Below, piece by piece: positions 1 to 10,576 of a stretch of 64,000 bases of DNA (positions are counted from its first letter, which is position 1; the number at the start of each line of letters is the position of its first letter). This stretch comes from Colwellia sp. MB3u-45 (GTDB lineage: Bacteria > Pseudomonadota > Gammaproteobacteria > Enterobacterales > Alteromonadaceae). The translations under genes and the position numbers were made by a program. Under the pieces are notes generated by a model, which was not told where the DNA came from, did no database searches, and worked only from the letters and a program-made list of their open reading frames with translations. The DNA lies in assembly GCF_014077005.1 (NCBI RefSeq), contig NZ_JACGVC010000049.1, positions 434,001 through 498,000 on the forward strand, in the 5' to 3' direction.

Positions 1-252
1 TTAAATAAAGCGAGTAATAGCGATATTGATCATCAGCTCCACAGTAAATATCCAGGAATCTGCTTAAAAGAAATACCTTTTGAGGCATTTAAAAGTATTA
101 TATTTGGCTATGCTTCTCCTCCAGAATTTGTTGATAGAGTTATATCTGTAATAAAAAATAATAATTCATTATCTCATATATGTATAAAGCACGTTAAGCA
201 CGATCACTTCGGCAATGTGATTTATAATGATAATAAACAAAAAACCCGCTAG
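1..252 (+). CDS. C-terminal fragment of an unidentified protein
   Basis: An open frame enters from the left edge and runs for 83 codons to a TAG at 250-252. The residues look like an ordinary protein C-terminus: a mixed helix/strand stretch, an SPPEF motif, and a Lys/His-rich tail. I do not recognise the family. The last codons and the stop lie inside the left arm of the hairpin terminator at 241-263, a compact arrangement that supports a genuine gene end. It converges on sucD. The start lies outside the window, so the length and function cannot be judged. Confidence 0.4.
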   Translation, partial: LNKASNSDIDHQLHSKYPGICLKEIPFEAFKSIIFGYASPPEFVDRVISVIKNNNSLSHICIKHVKHDHFGNVIYNDNKQKTR

Positions 253-264
253 AAGCGGGTTTTT
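241..264. terminator. Bidirectional rho-independent terminator
   Basis: A 10-bp perfect stem (AAAACCCGCT / AGCGGGTTTT) has a 3-nt loop and A/T tracts on both sides. It lies between the convergent partial gene and sucD, so it can end transcripts from both directions, including the long sdh-suc operon. Confidence 0.85.
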
Positions 265-294
265 ATCAAGATTTACAAGCTGTAAGCGAATCGC

Positions 295-1167
295 TTACCA
301 ACCTGTTTTCTCTTTAAGTGCTGAGCCAATTTCAGCTAAAGAACGTACAGTTTTAACACCGGCCGCTTCTAGTGCTGCAAATTTCTCATCAGCTGTACCT
401 TTACCACCAGCGATAATCGCGCCAGCGTGACCCATACGCTTACCTTCTGGTGCAGTAACACCAGCAATGTAAGATACTACAGGTTTAGTAACATGAGCTT
501 TGATATATTCCGCAGCTTCTTCTTCAGCAGTTCCGCCAATTTCACCAATCATTACGATTGCTTCAGTTTGTGGATCGTTTTGGAACATTTCCAATACGTC
601 GATGAAGTTAGTGCCTGGGATAGGGTCGCCACCAATACCTACACAAGTAGATTGGCCAAAACCAGCATCAGTTGTTTGTTTAACGGCTTCGTACGTTAAT
701 GTACCAGAACGTGAAACAATACCAACTTTACCTGGTAAATGGATGTGACCTGGCATGATACCAATCTTAGTTTCGCCTGGAGTGATAACACCTGGACAGT
801 TAGGACCGATCATACGAACGCCAGATTGATCAAGCTTAGCTTTAACGTCAACCATATCTAAAGTTGGAATACCTTCAGTGATAGTAACGATAAGCTCGAT
901 GCCTGCATCAATAGCTTCTAAAATTGCATCTTTACAAAACGGAGCTGGAACGTAGATAACTGTTGCTGTTGCGCCAGTTGCTTCTACTGCTTCACGTACT
1001 GTATTGAATACTGGTAGGCCTAAATGCGTTTGACCGCCTTTACCTGGGCTTACGCCACCAACCATTTGTGTACCGTACTCAAGTGCTTGTTCTGAATGGA
1101 ATGTACCTTGACCACCAGTGAAACCTTGACAGATTACTTTAGTATCTTTGTTAATTAAGACAGACAT
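295..1167 (-). CDS. sucD: Succinyl-CoA synthetase (ADP-forming) subunit alpha
   Basis: This is the alpha subunit of the TCA-cycle enzyme that converts succinyl-CoA to succinate with formation of ATP or GTP. The 290 residues match the usual family length. The N-terminal CoA-binding Rossmann region carries [10 protein letters not shown]. The phosphorylated histidine is His247, in the motif GHAGAII, the position expected from E. coli SucD. The start overlaps the sucC stop by one base (TAATG), so the two subunits are translationally coupled. It is the last gene of the sdhCDAB-sucABCD operon and is followed by the terminator at 241-264. Confidence 0.97.
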   Translation of the reverse strand: MSVLINKDTKVICQGFTGGQGTFHSEQALEYGTQMVGGVSPGKGGQTHLGLPVFNTVREAVEATGATATVIYVPAPFCKDAILEAIDAGIELIVTITEGIPTLDMVDVKAKLDQSGVRMIGPNCPGVITPGETKIGIMPGHIHLPGKVGIVSRSGTLTYEAVKQTTDAGFGQSTCVGIGGDPIPGTNFIDVLEMFQNDPQTEAIVMIGEIGGTAEEEAAEYIKAHVTKPVVSYIAGVTAPEGKRMGHAGAIIAGGKGTADEKFAALEAAGVKTVRSLAEIGSALKEKTGW

Positions 1168-2333
1168 TATTTGCCCTCCGCAGCTGCTACAACTTTAGTC
1201 GCTGCATCAGTTAATGACTCAGCAGCAATGATATCTAAGCCAGAGTTTTTAAGAACTTCACGACCTAGTTCAGCATTAGTACCTTCTAAACGTACTACAA
1301 CAGGTACTTTAACGCCTACTTCTTTAACCGCGCCAATAATACCTTCAGCGATCATGTCACAACGAACGATGCCACCAAAGATGTTAACTAAAACAGCTTT
1401 AACGTTGTCGTCAGAAAGAATGATTTTGAATGCTTCAGAAACACGTTCTTTAGTCGCCCCGCCGCCAACATCTAGGAAGTTAGCTGGCTTGCCGCCGTGT
1501 AAGTTAACGATATCCATAGTACCCATTGCTAGGCCTGCACCGTTAACCATACAACCAACGTTACCGTCTAAGGCTACGTAGTTTAATTCAAAGCGTGCTG
1601 CATGAGCTTCACGTTCATCTTCTTGAGATGGATCGTGGAACGCGCGCATTTTAGGTTGACGGTATAAAGCATTACCATCGATACCAATTTTACCATCTAA
1701 ACAGTGAAGATTACCTTCGTCAGTAATAACTAACGGGTTGATTTCTAATAAGGCAAAATCGAAATCTTCAAACATTTTTGCAAGACCTAAAAAGATCTTA
1801 ACAAATTGCTTCATTTGCGTTGGGTTTAAACCTAACTTGAAGCCTAATTCACGTGCTTGGTACGGTTGAGCGCCAACAAGTGGATCGATTTCAGCTTGAT
1901 GAATTAACTCAGGAGTCTCTTCAGCAATCTTCTCGATATCAACACCGCCTTCAGTAGAGGCCATGAATACTACTCTACGACTTGCGCGGTCAACAACAGC
2001 ACCAAGGTATAATTCGTTAGCAATATCTGTACAGCTTTCTACTAAAATTTTAGCTACTGGCTGACCGTTTGCGTCAGTTTGGTAAGTAACTAAGTTCTTA
2101 CCTAACCAGTTTTGGGCGAAATCTTTGATTTCTTGTTTTGTTTTAACTAGCTTAACACCGCCAGCTTTACCACGGCCACCGGCGTGTACTTGAGTTTTAA
2201 CAACCCACATTGTGCCGCCGATTTTATCAGCCGCTTCTGCCGCTTCCTGAGGAGTATCGCAAGCGAACCCTTCAGAAACTGGTAAACCATATTCAGCGAA
2301 TAATTGTTTCGCTTGATATTCATGCAAATTCAT
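1167..2333 (-). CDS. sucC: Succinyl-CoA synthetase (ADP-forming) subunit beta
   Basis: This is the nucleotide-binding beta subunit of succinyl-CoA synthetase and the partner of SucD. The 388 residues are the family's normal length. The N-terminal [12 protein letters not shown] and the ATP-grasp fold region with [13 protein letters not shown] are characteristic. The C-terminal ligase domain contains the [13 protein letters not shown] stretch. It ends in a one-base overlap with sucD. A 162-bp gap separates it from sucB upstream and holds a small hairpin (2422-2447), so SucCD levels could be set separately from the E1/E2 subunits. Confidence 0.97.
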   Translation of the reverse strand: MNLHEYQAKQLFAEYGLPVSEGFACDTPQEAAEAADKIGGTMWVVKTQVHAGGRGKAGGVKLVKTKQEIKDFAQNWLGKNLVTYQTDANGQPVAKILVESCTDIANELYLGAVVDRASRRVVFMASTEGGVDIEKIAEETPELIHQAEIDPLVGAQPYQARELGFKLGLNPTQMKQFVKIFLGLAKMFEDFDFALLEINPLVITDEGNLHCLDGKIGIDGNALYRQPKMRAFHDPSQEDEREAHAARFELNYVALDGNVGCMVNGAGLAMGTMDIVNLHGGKPANFLDVGGGATKERVSEAFKIILSDDNVKAVLVNIFGGIVRCDMIAEGIIGAVKEVGVKVPVVVRLEGTNAELGREVLKNSGLDIIAAESLTDAATKVVAAAEGK

Positions 2334-2408
2334 GGTGTTTTATCCATTTATCTGTAGATGAAAATGGCAATAATCATTAAATTACTACCATCGAAAAAAG
2401 TCGAAAGA

Positions 2409-2455
2409 GTATAGTACAAAAGCTCTAAAGAACATAGTCCTTAGAGCCTAATACT
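2409..2455 (-). promoter_or_regulatory. Hairpin in the sucB-sucC spacer
   Basis: GCTCTAA (2422-2428) pairs with TTAGAGC (2441-2447), and the flanking AGTAT/ATACT (2409-2413, 2451-2455) can extend the helix. There is no T tract. It may be an mRNA processing or stability element in the otherwise empty 162-bp gap between sucB and sucC. Confidence 0.35.
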
Positions 2456-2495
2456 ATAGTCTAGATCGAACAATAGATTTTATTATTACTACTTA

Positions 2496-3998
2496 CTATA
2501 TGTTTAGCAACAAGCGTGTTGGGTCTTCCAACAGCTCTTTAATTGTTACTAAGAAACCTACTGATTCTTTACCATCGACTAAACGATGGTCATAAGAAAG
2601 TGCTAGGTACATCATAGGTAAAATTTCAACTTTTCCGTCAACAGCCATTGGGCGGTCTTGGATTTTGTGCATACCTAAAATTGCCGCTTGTGGCAAGTTA
2701 AGTATAGGTGTTGAAATTAATGAACCAAAAACGCCGCCATTAGTGATAGTAAAATTACCACCTTGCATTTCGTCCATGGTTAATTTTCCGTCACGGCCTT
2801 TAATTGCTAAGGCGCGAATACCGTTCTCGATGCCCGCCATGCTGAGTTGATCTGCATCACGTAATACCGGTGTAACTAAGCCACGTGGCGTAGATACGGC
2901 AATCGATATATCAAAAAAGTTATGATAAACAATATCATCACCATCAATTGAGGCATTAATTGCTGGGTAGCGCTTAAGTGCTTCAGTGACCGCTTTAACG
3001 TAGAACGACATAAAACCTAAACGGGTATCATGCGTTTTCTCGAACACGTCTTTATATTGCGTACGAAGATCCATAATTGGCTTCATGTTAACTTCGTTAA
3101 ACGTGGTTAACATAGCCGTAGAATTTTTCGCTTCGAGTAAACGTGTCGCGATTGTTTTACGCAAACGTGTCATAGGTACACGTTTTTGTGTGCGCTCACC
3201 TAATGCGGCAGAAGCTGGTGCAGTTGGCGCTGGCGCCGCTGCTTTAGCTGGTGCTGCTTTTGGCGCACTTTTAGCTGCAAGGGCAGCTGATTCTACGTCT
3301 TCTTTAGAAATACGACCGCCTTTACCTGTGCCAGTAACATTACTAGCCGTTAGACCTTTCTCGGTCATTAAACGACGTACTGATGGGCTAGCGAGTTCGT
3401 CAGAACCAATAGCTTCTTCAGCTGAAGCAACTGGCGCTGAACTTGCTGTTGCACCGGCATTAAGCTCACCAAGTTTTTGACTGCCTAAGACGGTATCACC
3501 TTCAACATGGATTATTTTACCAATAACACCATTTTCTTGTGCAACAACTTCTAAAACGACTTTATCAGTTTCAATATCAACTAAATTTTGGTCAACAGTA
3601 ACTGTATCGCCTTCAGCAACATGCCAAGAAGCTACAGTTGCATCAGCAACTGATTCTGGCAATACCGGCACAACGATATCAATCACTTTAACTGCACTGT
3701 CTGATGCTTTAGGAGCACTTGCGGTGGCTGTGGCTTCTTCGCTCTTACTTTCAGATGCTTTACCTTCAGACAAAATAGCAATAACTTGCTCGCCTAAAAC
3801 CGTAGCACCTTCAGCTTGAGATATTTCAGTAATAACGCCATCTGATGTTGCTGGTACTTCAAGTACCACCTTGTCAGTTTCGATATCTACTAATACTTGA
3901 TCGCGAGTTACTTTATCGCCTACTTGTACATGCCAAGTCGCTATTGTTGCATCTGCAACTGATTCAGGTAAAACGGGAACCTTGATTTCGGTTGTCAT
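2496..3998 (-). CDS. sucB: 2-oxoglutarate dehydrogenase E2 (dihydrolipoyl succinyltransferase), two lipoyl domains
   Basis: This is the core of the 2-oxoglutarate dehydrogenase complex; it transfers the succinyl group from E1 to CoA through a swinging lipoyl-lysine. The 500 residues exceed the roughly 400 of E. coli SucB because the lipoyl domain is duplicated. Domain 1 (about 2-77) has DIETDK with Lys43, and domain 2 (about 105-180) has DIETDK with Lys146. A peripheral-subunit-binding domain lies near 202-238, then an Ala/Pro linker, then the acetyltransferase domain. The catalytic motif HRLVDG places His471 and Asp475. It is 51 bp downstream of sucA in the same operon. No E3 (lpd) gene is present in the window. 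Confidence 0.96.
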   Translation of the reverse strand: MTTEIKVPVLPESVADATIATWHVQVGDKVTRDQVLVDIETDKVVLEVPATSDGVITEISQAEGATVLGEQVIAILSEGKASESKSEEATATASAPKASDSAVKVIDIVVPVLPESVADATVASWHVAEGDTVTVDQNLVDIETDKVVLEVVAQENGVIGKIIHVEGDTVLGSQKLGELNAGATASSAPVASAEEAIGSDELASPSVRRLMTEKGLTASNVTGTGKGGRISKEDVESAALAAKSAPKAAPAKAAAPAPTAPASAALGERTQKRVPMTRLRKTIATRLLEAKNSTAMLTTFNEVNMKPIMDLRTQYKDVFEKTHDTRLGFMSFYVKAVTEALKRYPAINASIDGDDIVYHNFFDISIAVSTPRGLVTPVLRDADQLSMAGIENGIRALAIKGRDGKLTMDEMQGGNFTITNGGVFGSLISTPILNLPQAAILGMHKIQDRPMAVDGKVEILPMMYLALSYDHRLVDGKESVGFLVTIKELLEDPTRLLLNI

Positions 3999-4049
3999 TT
4001 ATATAATTCCTTACACACTCTTAATTAATCTCTTTATAAAAAAGAGGGT

Positions 4050-6854
4050 CTATTCCACATTAAGCGCGTCATAAACTAGCGCCTGTTGTTCTTTTACATG
4101 TACTGACATATAACCTACAGCTGGTGCTGCAGAGGCATTACGACCTGCATATGTCAAATAGCCTTTCTCAGGGATAGCCGCTCTAAAGTGATGCTGTGAA
4201 CAGTACCAAGCACCCTGATTTTGCGGTTCTTCCTGACACCAAACGAATTGCTTAACGTGCTGATATTTTGCAATTTCAACTTTTAGCTCATCTTCTGGGA
4301 ACGGGTATAATTGTTCGACACGAATGATGGCAACATTAGTTTGCTCATTCTTACGGCGTTGATCCAGTAGTTCGTAGTAAACTTTACCACTACAGAACAC
4401 TACGCGTTCAACACTGTCAGCATCAAGCTCATCAACTTCACCAATAACATTATGGAAAACACCGGTAGAAAGCTCTTCTAATGAAGAAACGGCCATCGGG
4501 TGACGCAATAATGATTTAGGTGACATAACCACCAATGGACGACGCATAGGGCGAACCACTTGGCGTCGTAACATATTAAACACTTGTGCAGGTGTTGTAG
4601 GTACACACACTTGCATGTTGTGATCAGCACACAGTTGTAAAAAGCGTTCTAAACGTGCAGATGAATGCTCTGGGCCTTGACCTTCATAGCCATGAGGTAA
4701 CAACATAGTTAAGCCACATAAACGGCCCCACTTTTGTTCACCTGAACTGATAAATTGATCAAATACCACTTGTGCACAGTTAGCGAAATCACCAAATTGT
4801 GCTTCCCAAAGGGTTAAGCCACTTGGCTCTGCTGTAGTATAACCATATTCAAATGCTAGTACTGATACTTCTGATAATACTGAGTCATTGACATTAAATG
4901 GGCCTTGACCTTCTCTAATGTGTTGCAATGGTAGATGACAACTAGCATCGTCTTGATTATGTAAAACGGCATGACGATGGAAAAACGTACCACGACCTGA
5001 GTCTTGACCAGTCAAACGAACACGCTTGCCTAAATCAACAATTGAGGCATATGCTAAGTTTTCTGCCATGCCCCAATCTAGTAATTTTTCACCACTGGCC
5101 ATTTTCACACGATCATCGTAAATTTTATTTACGCGGTTGTGTACTGGAAAACCGTCAGGAATAGTCGAAATTTTATTCGCAAGCTCTTTTAACTTCTCAA
5201 GCGAAATTTCTTTATCGTAGTCGTCATCCCAGTTATGACCAATATAAGGTGACCAATCAACAGAGTGTTCTGTCATCGGACGCCACTGTTCTACAGTACA
5301 TTGGCCTTCATCAAGCAATTTACGATAATAAGCGGTTAACTCATCAGTTCTCGCTTTGTTAAGCGAGTTTTCAGCATTAAGCTTATCAGCGTAAAGTTGA
5401 CGGGGAGTCGCATGCTTTTTAATTTTTTTGTACATAACTGGCTGAGTGGCACTAGGCTCATCAGCTTCGTTATGACCATGACGGCGGTAACAAACTAGAT
5501 CGATTACCACATCACGTTTAAATTCATTACGATAATCAAGGGCGATTTGTGTTGCTAAGATCACCGCTTCAGGGTCATCACCATTAACGTGAAGAATCGG
5601 TGCTGAAACCATTTTTGCCACTTCAGTACAGTATTCACCACTGCGGGTATCTTCTGAACTTGATGTCGTAAAGCCTACTTGGTTATTCACCACGATACGA
5701 ATAGTACCGCCAACTTTAAATGCCCTTGCTTGCGACATATTAAAGGTTTCTTGCACGACACCTTGGCCAGCAATTGCCGAGTCACCATGAATGGTGATAG
5801 GTAATACTAAATCACCCTCATTGCAATCACGACGGTCTAATCGTGCACGCACAGAACCGATAACCACAGGGTTAACAATTTCAAGATGCGATGGATTAAA
5901 GGCCAGTGCTAAATGAACATTGCCACCTGGAGTAACAAAGTCAGACGAGTAACCTTGGTGATATTTAACATCACCAGAAGATAATATTTCGTCATGCTTA
6001 CCGGCAAACTCGTCAAATAGCTTAGATGGGTTCTTACCCATCACATTAACTAACACATTTAAGCGACCACGGTGGGCCATACCCATGACGACTTCTTTAG
6101 CGCCTTGTGTACCGGCACGAGTGATGAGTTGTTTCAACATGGGGACTAGCGCATCAGCACCTTCAAGAGAGAAGCGTTTTGCACCTGGGAATTTTGCCCC
6201 TAAGTACTTTTCAAGTCCATCAGCCGCAACTAATCCCTTAAATATTTCTTCTTTCTCTTCAACGCTAAGTACAGCTTGTGACTGCACTGATTCCAAACGT
6301 TGTTGTAACCAACGCTTCTCATCAGTGGAGTTAATGTGCATATATTCTGCACCAATAGAGCCACAATAAGTCGTTTTAAGGGTTTTATATAAGTCACCAA
6401 GTTTCATTGAGTCATGGCCAGTCGCCAAAGAACCAATTTTAAACTCACGATCAAAATCATTTTCTGATAGATCATGGTGAGATAATTGCAGGTCACGTAC
6501 TTTATCACGTTTCCATAACCCTAAAGGGTCAAGGTTAGCATTTTGATGTCCGCGAAAACGAAAAGCATTGATCAGCTGTAAAACTTTTACTTGCTTAGCG
6601 TCACTGCCACCTGAAACAACCACGGTTTTTTGTGTTTGCTGGGCCAGCTCTTTAAATTCATCGCGGATTTCAGAATGCCGATATTCAACGTCAGCACCTT
6701 CAATTTTAGGAAGTTGTTGGAAAATACCTCGCCACTCTGCAGTAACAGATTGTGAGTTATTAAGATAAGATTCGTATAATTCTTCAATATAAGCAGCGTT
6801 TGCACCACTTAAATGGGAAGACTCTATCCAAGCCTTCATAGCACCTTCGGGCAT
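4050..6854 (-). CDS. sucA: 2-oxoglutarate dehydrogenase E1 component
   Basis: This is the thiamine-diphosphate-dependent decarboxylase of the 2-oxoglutarate dehydrogenase complex. The open frame extends to 6917, but I place the start at 6854 (MPEGAMKAW). An AAGGAA ribosome-binding site sits just upstream, and the resulting 934 residues match E. coli SucA (about 933). Visible features are the N-terminal SGANAAYIEELYESY region for E2 contact, GDSAIAGQGVVQE in the ThDP domain, the HRHAVLHNQ segment, and the transketolase-like C-terminal half. It lies between sdhB and sucB in the operon. Confidence 0.96.
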   Translation of the reverse strand: MPEGAMKAWIESSHLSGANAAYIEELYESYLNNSQSVTAEWRGIFQQLPKIEGADVEYRHSEIRDEFKELAQQTQKTVVVSGGSDAKQVKVLQLINAFRFRGHQNANLDPLGLWKRDKVRDLQLSHHDLSENDFDREFKIGSLATGHDSMKLGDLYKTLKTTYCGSIGAEYMHINSTDEKRWLQQRLESVQSQAVLSVEEKEEIFKGLVAADGLEKYLGAKFPGAKRFSLEGADALVPMLKQLITRAGTQGAKEVVMGMAHRGRLNVLVNVMGKNPSKLFDEFAGKHDEILSSGDVKYHQGYSSDFVTPGGNVHLALAFNPSHLEIVNPVVIGSVRARLDRRDCNEGDLVLPITIHGDSAIAGQGVVQETFNMSQARAFKVGGTIRIVVNNQVGFTTSSSEDTRSGEYCTEVAKMVSAPILHVNGDDPEAVILATQIALDYRNEFKRDVVIDLVCYRRHGHNEADEPSATQPVMYKKIKKHATPRQLYADKLNAENSLNKARTDELTAYYRKLLDEGQCTVEQWRPMTEHSVDWSPYIGHNWDDDYDKEISLEKLKELANKISTIPDGFPVHNRVNKIYDDRVKMASGEKLLDWGMAENLAYASIVDLGKRVRLTGQDSGRGTFFHRHAVLHNQDDASCHLPLQHIREGQGPFNVNDSVLSEVSVLAFEYGYTTAEPSGLTLWEAQFGDFANCAQVVFDQFISSGEQKWGRLCGLTMLLPHGYEGQGPEHSSARLERFLQLCADHNMQVCVPTTPAQVFNMLRRQVVRPMRRPLVVMSPKSLLRHPMAVSSLEELSTGVFHNVIGEVDELDADSVERVVFCSGKVYYELLDQRRKNEQTNVAIIRVEQLYPFPEDELKVEIAKYQHVKQFVWCQEEPQNQGAWYCSQHHFRAAIPEKGYLTYAGRNASAAPAVGYMSVHVKEQQALVYDALNVE

Positions 6855-6946
6855 TGCCTGTTCCTTTATGGGATAAAAGCAATCAAAACATATGGTTAAA
6901 ATAAAATATCCGAGCACATTCGCTAGAAAGCACTCGGATGATTAAA

Positions 6947-7657
6947 TTAAACCGCTCTGGTTAGCAACATTGACTTAATATGGCCAATAGCTTTGGTTGG
7001 GTTTAATCCTTTCGGACAAACGTCAACACAATTCATGATACCGTGGCAGCGAAATACACTGTAGGCATCTTGTAGATCATCTAAACGTTCTTCTGTCGCG
7101 GTATCACGGCTATCGATAAGAAAACGATAAGCATGTAATAAACCCGCTGGACCGATAAATTTATCAGGATTCCACCAGAAAGAAGGACAAGATGATGAGC
7201 AACACGCGCATAAAATACATTCATAAAGCCCGTCTAATTTTTCACGTTCTTCAATAGATTGCAAGTGCTCACGTGCAGGTGGCGCTTTACCATCATTAAT
7301 AAGGTAAGGTCTGATTTTTTCATATTGATTATAGAACTGGGTCATATCAATAACTAAATCACGTATCACCGGTAAACCAGGTAATGGGCGTAAAACAATC
7401 TTCTTTGCTGGAACAGCAGATAAAGGTGTTATACAAGCCAAACCATTTTTACCATTAATATTCATACCATCAGAGCCACAAACACCTTCACGACATGATC
7501 GACGAAATGATAATGATGGATCTTTTTCTTTTAATAACGTGATAGCGTCAAGTACCATCATGTCTGAGCCTTCTGGAATTTCCAGCTCATAGTCTTTCAT
7601 GTAAGGCTTGTTATCAACATCAGGGTTGTAACGGTATATCGAAAAAATTTGTTTCAT
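6947..7657 (-). CDS. sdhB: Succinate dehydrogenase iron-sulfur subunit
   Basis: This is the electron-transfer subunit of complex II, carrying electrons from the SdhA flavin to the membrane anchor. The 236 residues are of normal length. An N-terminal 2Fe-2S ferredoxin domain has CREGVCGSDG. The C-terminal domain carries CILCACCSSSCP and CHGIMNCVDVCPKGLNP, the 4Fe-4S and 3Fe-4S ligands. It starts 12 bp after sdhA ends. Confidence 0.97.
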   Translation of the reverse strand: MKQIFSIYRYNPDVDNKPYMKDYELEIPEGSDMMVLDAITLLKEKDPSLSFRRSCREGVCGSDGMNINGKNGLACITPLSAVPAKKIVLRPLPGLPVIRDLVIDMTQFYNQYEKIRPYLINDGKAPPAREHLQSIEEREKLDGLYECILCACCSSSCPSFWWNPDKFIGPAGLLHAYRFLIDSRDTATEERLDDLQDAYSVFRCHGIMNCVDVCPKGLNPTKAIGHIKSMLLTRAV

Positions 7658-7669
7658 CGATAGTTCTCC

Positions 7670-9439
7670 TTAGTAAGTTCTTGCTTTCGGAGGGAAAGCT
7701 TCACGGTGGACCGGTGCCATATTTACTTGACGCTTAGACATAGATTGTGTCTCTGGCGTATAAATACTATGGCATAACCAATTTTCATCATCACGAACAG
7801 AAAAATCTGCACGCGCATGCGCACCGCGTGATTCAGTACGGAAATTCGAAGCTTTTGCCGTACAAAAAGCAGTTTCCATCAAGTTGTCTAATTCTAAACA
7901 CTCGATACGCGCAGTGTTAAATTCTGAAGACTTGTCATCAAGGCTGGCATGTTGAATACGTTCACGAATTTCTGTTAATTCTTTCATACCTTCAGCCATG
8001 GCATCGCCTTCACGAAACACTGAGAAGTTATATTGCATGCACTTTTGTAGATCTTTACGGATCTGGAATGGACTTTCACCTTTAGTAGATGACTCCCAAC
8101 GATTTGTACGCGCTAATGAAGCCTCTAAGTCAGACTCAGATGCATCTGTACCTGCTTGGGTATCATTTAGGTAAGTCCCTAAGAAATTACCTGCAGAACG
8201 ACCAAATACTACTAAATCAAGTAAAGAGTTACCGCCTAAACGGTTTGCACCATGAACTGATACACAAGCAATTTCACCAACAGCAAATAAGCCTTCTACA
8301 ATCGTCTCTTTACCCGTTTCTGGGTTGAAGTTAATTGCTTGACCATTGACATTACAAGGTATACCACCCATTTGGTAATGACATGTTGGTATAACTGGAA
8401 TAGGCTCTACCGCTGGATCAACATGAGCGAATGTTTTAGATAAATCACAAACACCTGGCAAACGTTTTTCTAACGTTTCACGACCTAAATGATCAAGTTT
8501 AAGCTTAAGATGTGGACCCATAGGACCGTCAAAACCACGACCTTCACGGATTTCTGTCATCATAGATCGAGCTACAACATCGCGTCCTGCTAAATCTTTA
8601 GCATTTGGCGCGTAACGTTCCATGAAACGTTCACCGTCTTTGTTAAGCAGGTAACCACCTTCGCCACGACAACCTTCAGTTACTAGCGTACCTGCACCAG
8701 CAATACCTGTTGGATGGAACTGCCACATTTCCATGTCTTGCATTTGTATGCCTGCACGAACCGCCATGCCAACGCCGTCACCAGTGTTGATATGGGCATT
8801 AGTGGTTGATGCATAAATACGACCAGCACCACCAGTAGCAAGTACTGTTGCACGGGCTTTAAAGTAAACTATTTCACCTGTTTCAATGCAAATAGCCGTA
8901 CTACCAACAATGGCACCGTCACTATTTTTAACTAAATCTAAAGCGTACCATTCTGAGTAGACGTTAGTTTTGTTTTTAACATTTTGTTGATACAAGCAAT
9001 GTAACAATGCATGACCGGTACGGTCAGCTGCTGCTGCTGTACGTGCGGCCTGTTCGCCACCAAAGTTTTTAGATTGACCACCGAATGGACGTTGGTAAAT
9101 TTTACCTTCTTCGGTACGAGAAAAAGGTAAGCCCATTTTCTCTAATTCGATAATGGATTCTGGACCCGTTTTACACATATATTCGATAGCGTCTTGGTCA
9201 CCGATATAATCAGAACCTTTAACCGTATCGTACATATGTTGTTCCCAATGATCTTCATGAGCATTACCCAAGGCTACGGTAATACCGCCTTGCGCTGATA
9301 CCGTATGAGAACGAGTAGGAAATACTTTTGAAATCAAAGCACAAGATTTGCCTGATTCCGATATTGCTAAGGCAGCGCGCATACCTGCACCACCTGCGCC
9401 AATAACAATGGCGTCGAATTCACGAATTGGAACGTTCAC
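7670..9439 (-). CDS. sdhA: Succinate dehydrogenase flavoprotein subunit
   Basis: This catalytic subunit oxidises succinate to fumarate. The 589 residues match E. coli SdhA (588). The N-terminal dinucleotide-binding motif is [10 protein letters not shown], and the covalent FAD histidine lies in [10 protein letters not shown]. Substrate-site motifs HPTGIAGAG and [13 protein letters not shown] are intact. The start abuts the sdhD stop directly (9439/9440). Confidence 0.98.
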   Translation of the reverse strand: MNVPIREFDAIVIGAGGAGMRAALAISESGKSCALISKVFPTRSHTVSAQGGITVALGNAHEDHWEQHMYDTVKGSDYIGDQDAIEYMCKTGPESIIELEKMGLPFSRTEEGKIYQRPFGGQSKNFGGEQAARTAAAADRTGHALLHCLYQQNVKNKTNVYSEWYALDLVKNSDGAIVGSTAICIETGEIVYFKARATVLATGGAGRIYASTTNAHINTGDGVGMAVRAGIQMQDMEMWQFHPTGIAGAGTLVTEGCRGEGGYLLNKDGERFMERYAPNAKDLAGRDVVARSMMTEIREGRGFDGPMGPHLKLKLDHLGRETLEKRLPGVCDLSKTFAHVDPAVEPIPVIPTCHYQMGGIPCNVNGQAINFNPETGKETIVEGLFAVGEIACVSVHGANRLGGNSLLDLVVFGRSAGNFLGTYLNDTQAGTDASESDLEASLARTNRWESSTKGESPFQIRKDLQKCMQYNFSVFREGDAMAEGMKELTEIRERIQHASLDDKSSEFNTARIECLELDNLMETAFCTAKASNFRTESRGAHARADFSVRDDENWLCHSIYTPETQSMSKRQVNMAPVHREAFPPKARTY

Positions 9440-9787
9440 TTACACACCCCACACAGTTAATAAGCCTGCTACAAGATATACTAGCAACAGAACAGAAAAG
9501 AAAAATTGCAAACCACCACGTAAAAGCGCTGGTTTAATGTAATCGGAAAGTACTTGCCAGACACCAATCCACGCATGCACTAGTAACGCAATAAGTGCTA
9601 AGATTGTAAATATTTTAGTGCCAAAACCACTAAAAAATGACTGCCAGATTTCAAAAGTTACATCTGGGGTTATAACGAAAAAACCGACAAGATATAAAGT
9701 ATAAAATGCTAAAATTATTGCACTTGCACGAACAAGTACATAGTCATGTACGCCACTACGGCCTACTGTTGCTGCATTGTTTACCAT
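9440..9787 (-). CDS. sdhD: Succinate dehydrogenase membrane anchor subunit D
   Basis: This small anchor of complex II has 115 residues and three hydrophobic segments (about 20-40, 50-75 and 90-113). HAWIGVWQVLSDY is the helix that carries the haem/quinone-site residues in SdhD proteins. It overlaps sdhC by 7 bp and abuts sdhA, as expected for the sdhCDAB order. Confidence 0.94.
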   Translation of the reverse strand: MVNNAATVGRSGVHDYVLVRASAIILAFYTLYLVGFFVITPDVTFEIWQSFFSGFGTKIFTILALIALLVHAWIGVWQVLSDYIKPALLRGGLQFFFSVLLLVYLVAGLLTVWGV

Positions 9788-10155
9788 AATTTAACTCCTA
9801 CCACTACAGTAAGCACTAACCAAAGTGCGATAACAAATTTTGCTGTAGCATTACCCGAAGCTAACTCTTCAAAATAACCTAAATCCATAATTAAATGACG
9901 AATACCGCCAAGTAGATGATAGATAAGAGCAGAAAGCGTACCAAGGATAATTATTTTGAAGAATACACCACTAAGTAGTGCCTCTATTTGGCTGAAACCT
10001 TCAGCAGAAGATAGGGATAAAGAAAGCGTCCACAATAAAATACCAATAGCAAACACCATGATTACACCTGATACTCGGTGTAATATAGAAGCATTAGCTG
10101 CTGCATGCATTTTAATTGTTGACAAATCTAAGTTTACAGGACGTTGTTTTTTCAC
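9781..10155 (-). CDS. sdhC: Succinate dehydrogenase cytochrome b556 subunit
   Basis: First gene of the sdh-suc operon, with 124 residues and three membrane segments. N-terminal RPVNLDL and the HRVSG motif are typical. HLLGGIRHLIMDLG carries the presumed haem-ligand histidine. The start codon is GTG at 10155-10153, with an AGGCGA element upstream. The TAA-rich 400-bp region upstream is shared with the divergent gltA. Confidence 0.95.
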   Translation of the reverse strand: MKKQRPVNLDLSTIKMHAAANASILHRVSGVIMVFAIGILLWTLSLSLSSAEGFSQIEALLSGVFFKIIILGTLSALIYHLLGGIRHLIMDLGYFEELASGNATAKFVIALWLVLTVVVGVKLW

Positions 10156-10576
10156 GATTGTCGCCTAAGGAGCTCTTGGAGCATTCAACTTATTTGTTTT
10201 TTACGCTACCTAACTAATTTACTCGGTTAGATAACCCCCTTTCGATTCAAATTATATTTCTACACTTAATAATTGAATGCAAAAAAAAGAATTTAGATCG
10301 GCCCGATTATATAGGTGAAATCCATTAATTACAATTCTCTTGCCGACAAATTAGCGCCTATTTTCAAGGCTTGCGACTAATGGCTAACCTTAGTTTACAA
10401 ATATTTATTTGCGCATCTGACTTTAGTCTAAGTGTTCAACAAACGAATTGACTTATAGGGGGTGATCTGAAGTAGAATGGTGTTAGTTTTATATTAACAA
10501 AAATTGTCTAAGCGCTTAATTTTAACGTTTTAACAATTTTCAAGATAAGCAATTTATTATAATGGGGACGAAACAT
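10156..10576. promoter_or_regulatory. Divergent promoter region between sdhC and gltA
   Basis: This gene-free AT-rich stretch must hold the promoters of both TCA operons. For gltA I see TTGACT (10448-10453) and TAGAAT (10473-10478) with a long 19-bp spacer, so this is only a candidate. A perfect palindrome TAAGCGCTTA lies at 10509-10518, between that promoter and the gltA start. No binding site could be assigned to a known regulator. Confidence 0.5.

Noticed and set aside
6855-6917. N-terminal extension of SucA
   Set aside because: The hydrophobic extra residues are absent from the family, and the internal start has AAGGAA upstream.
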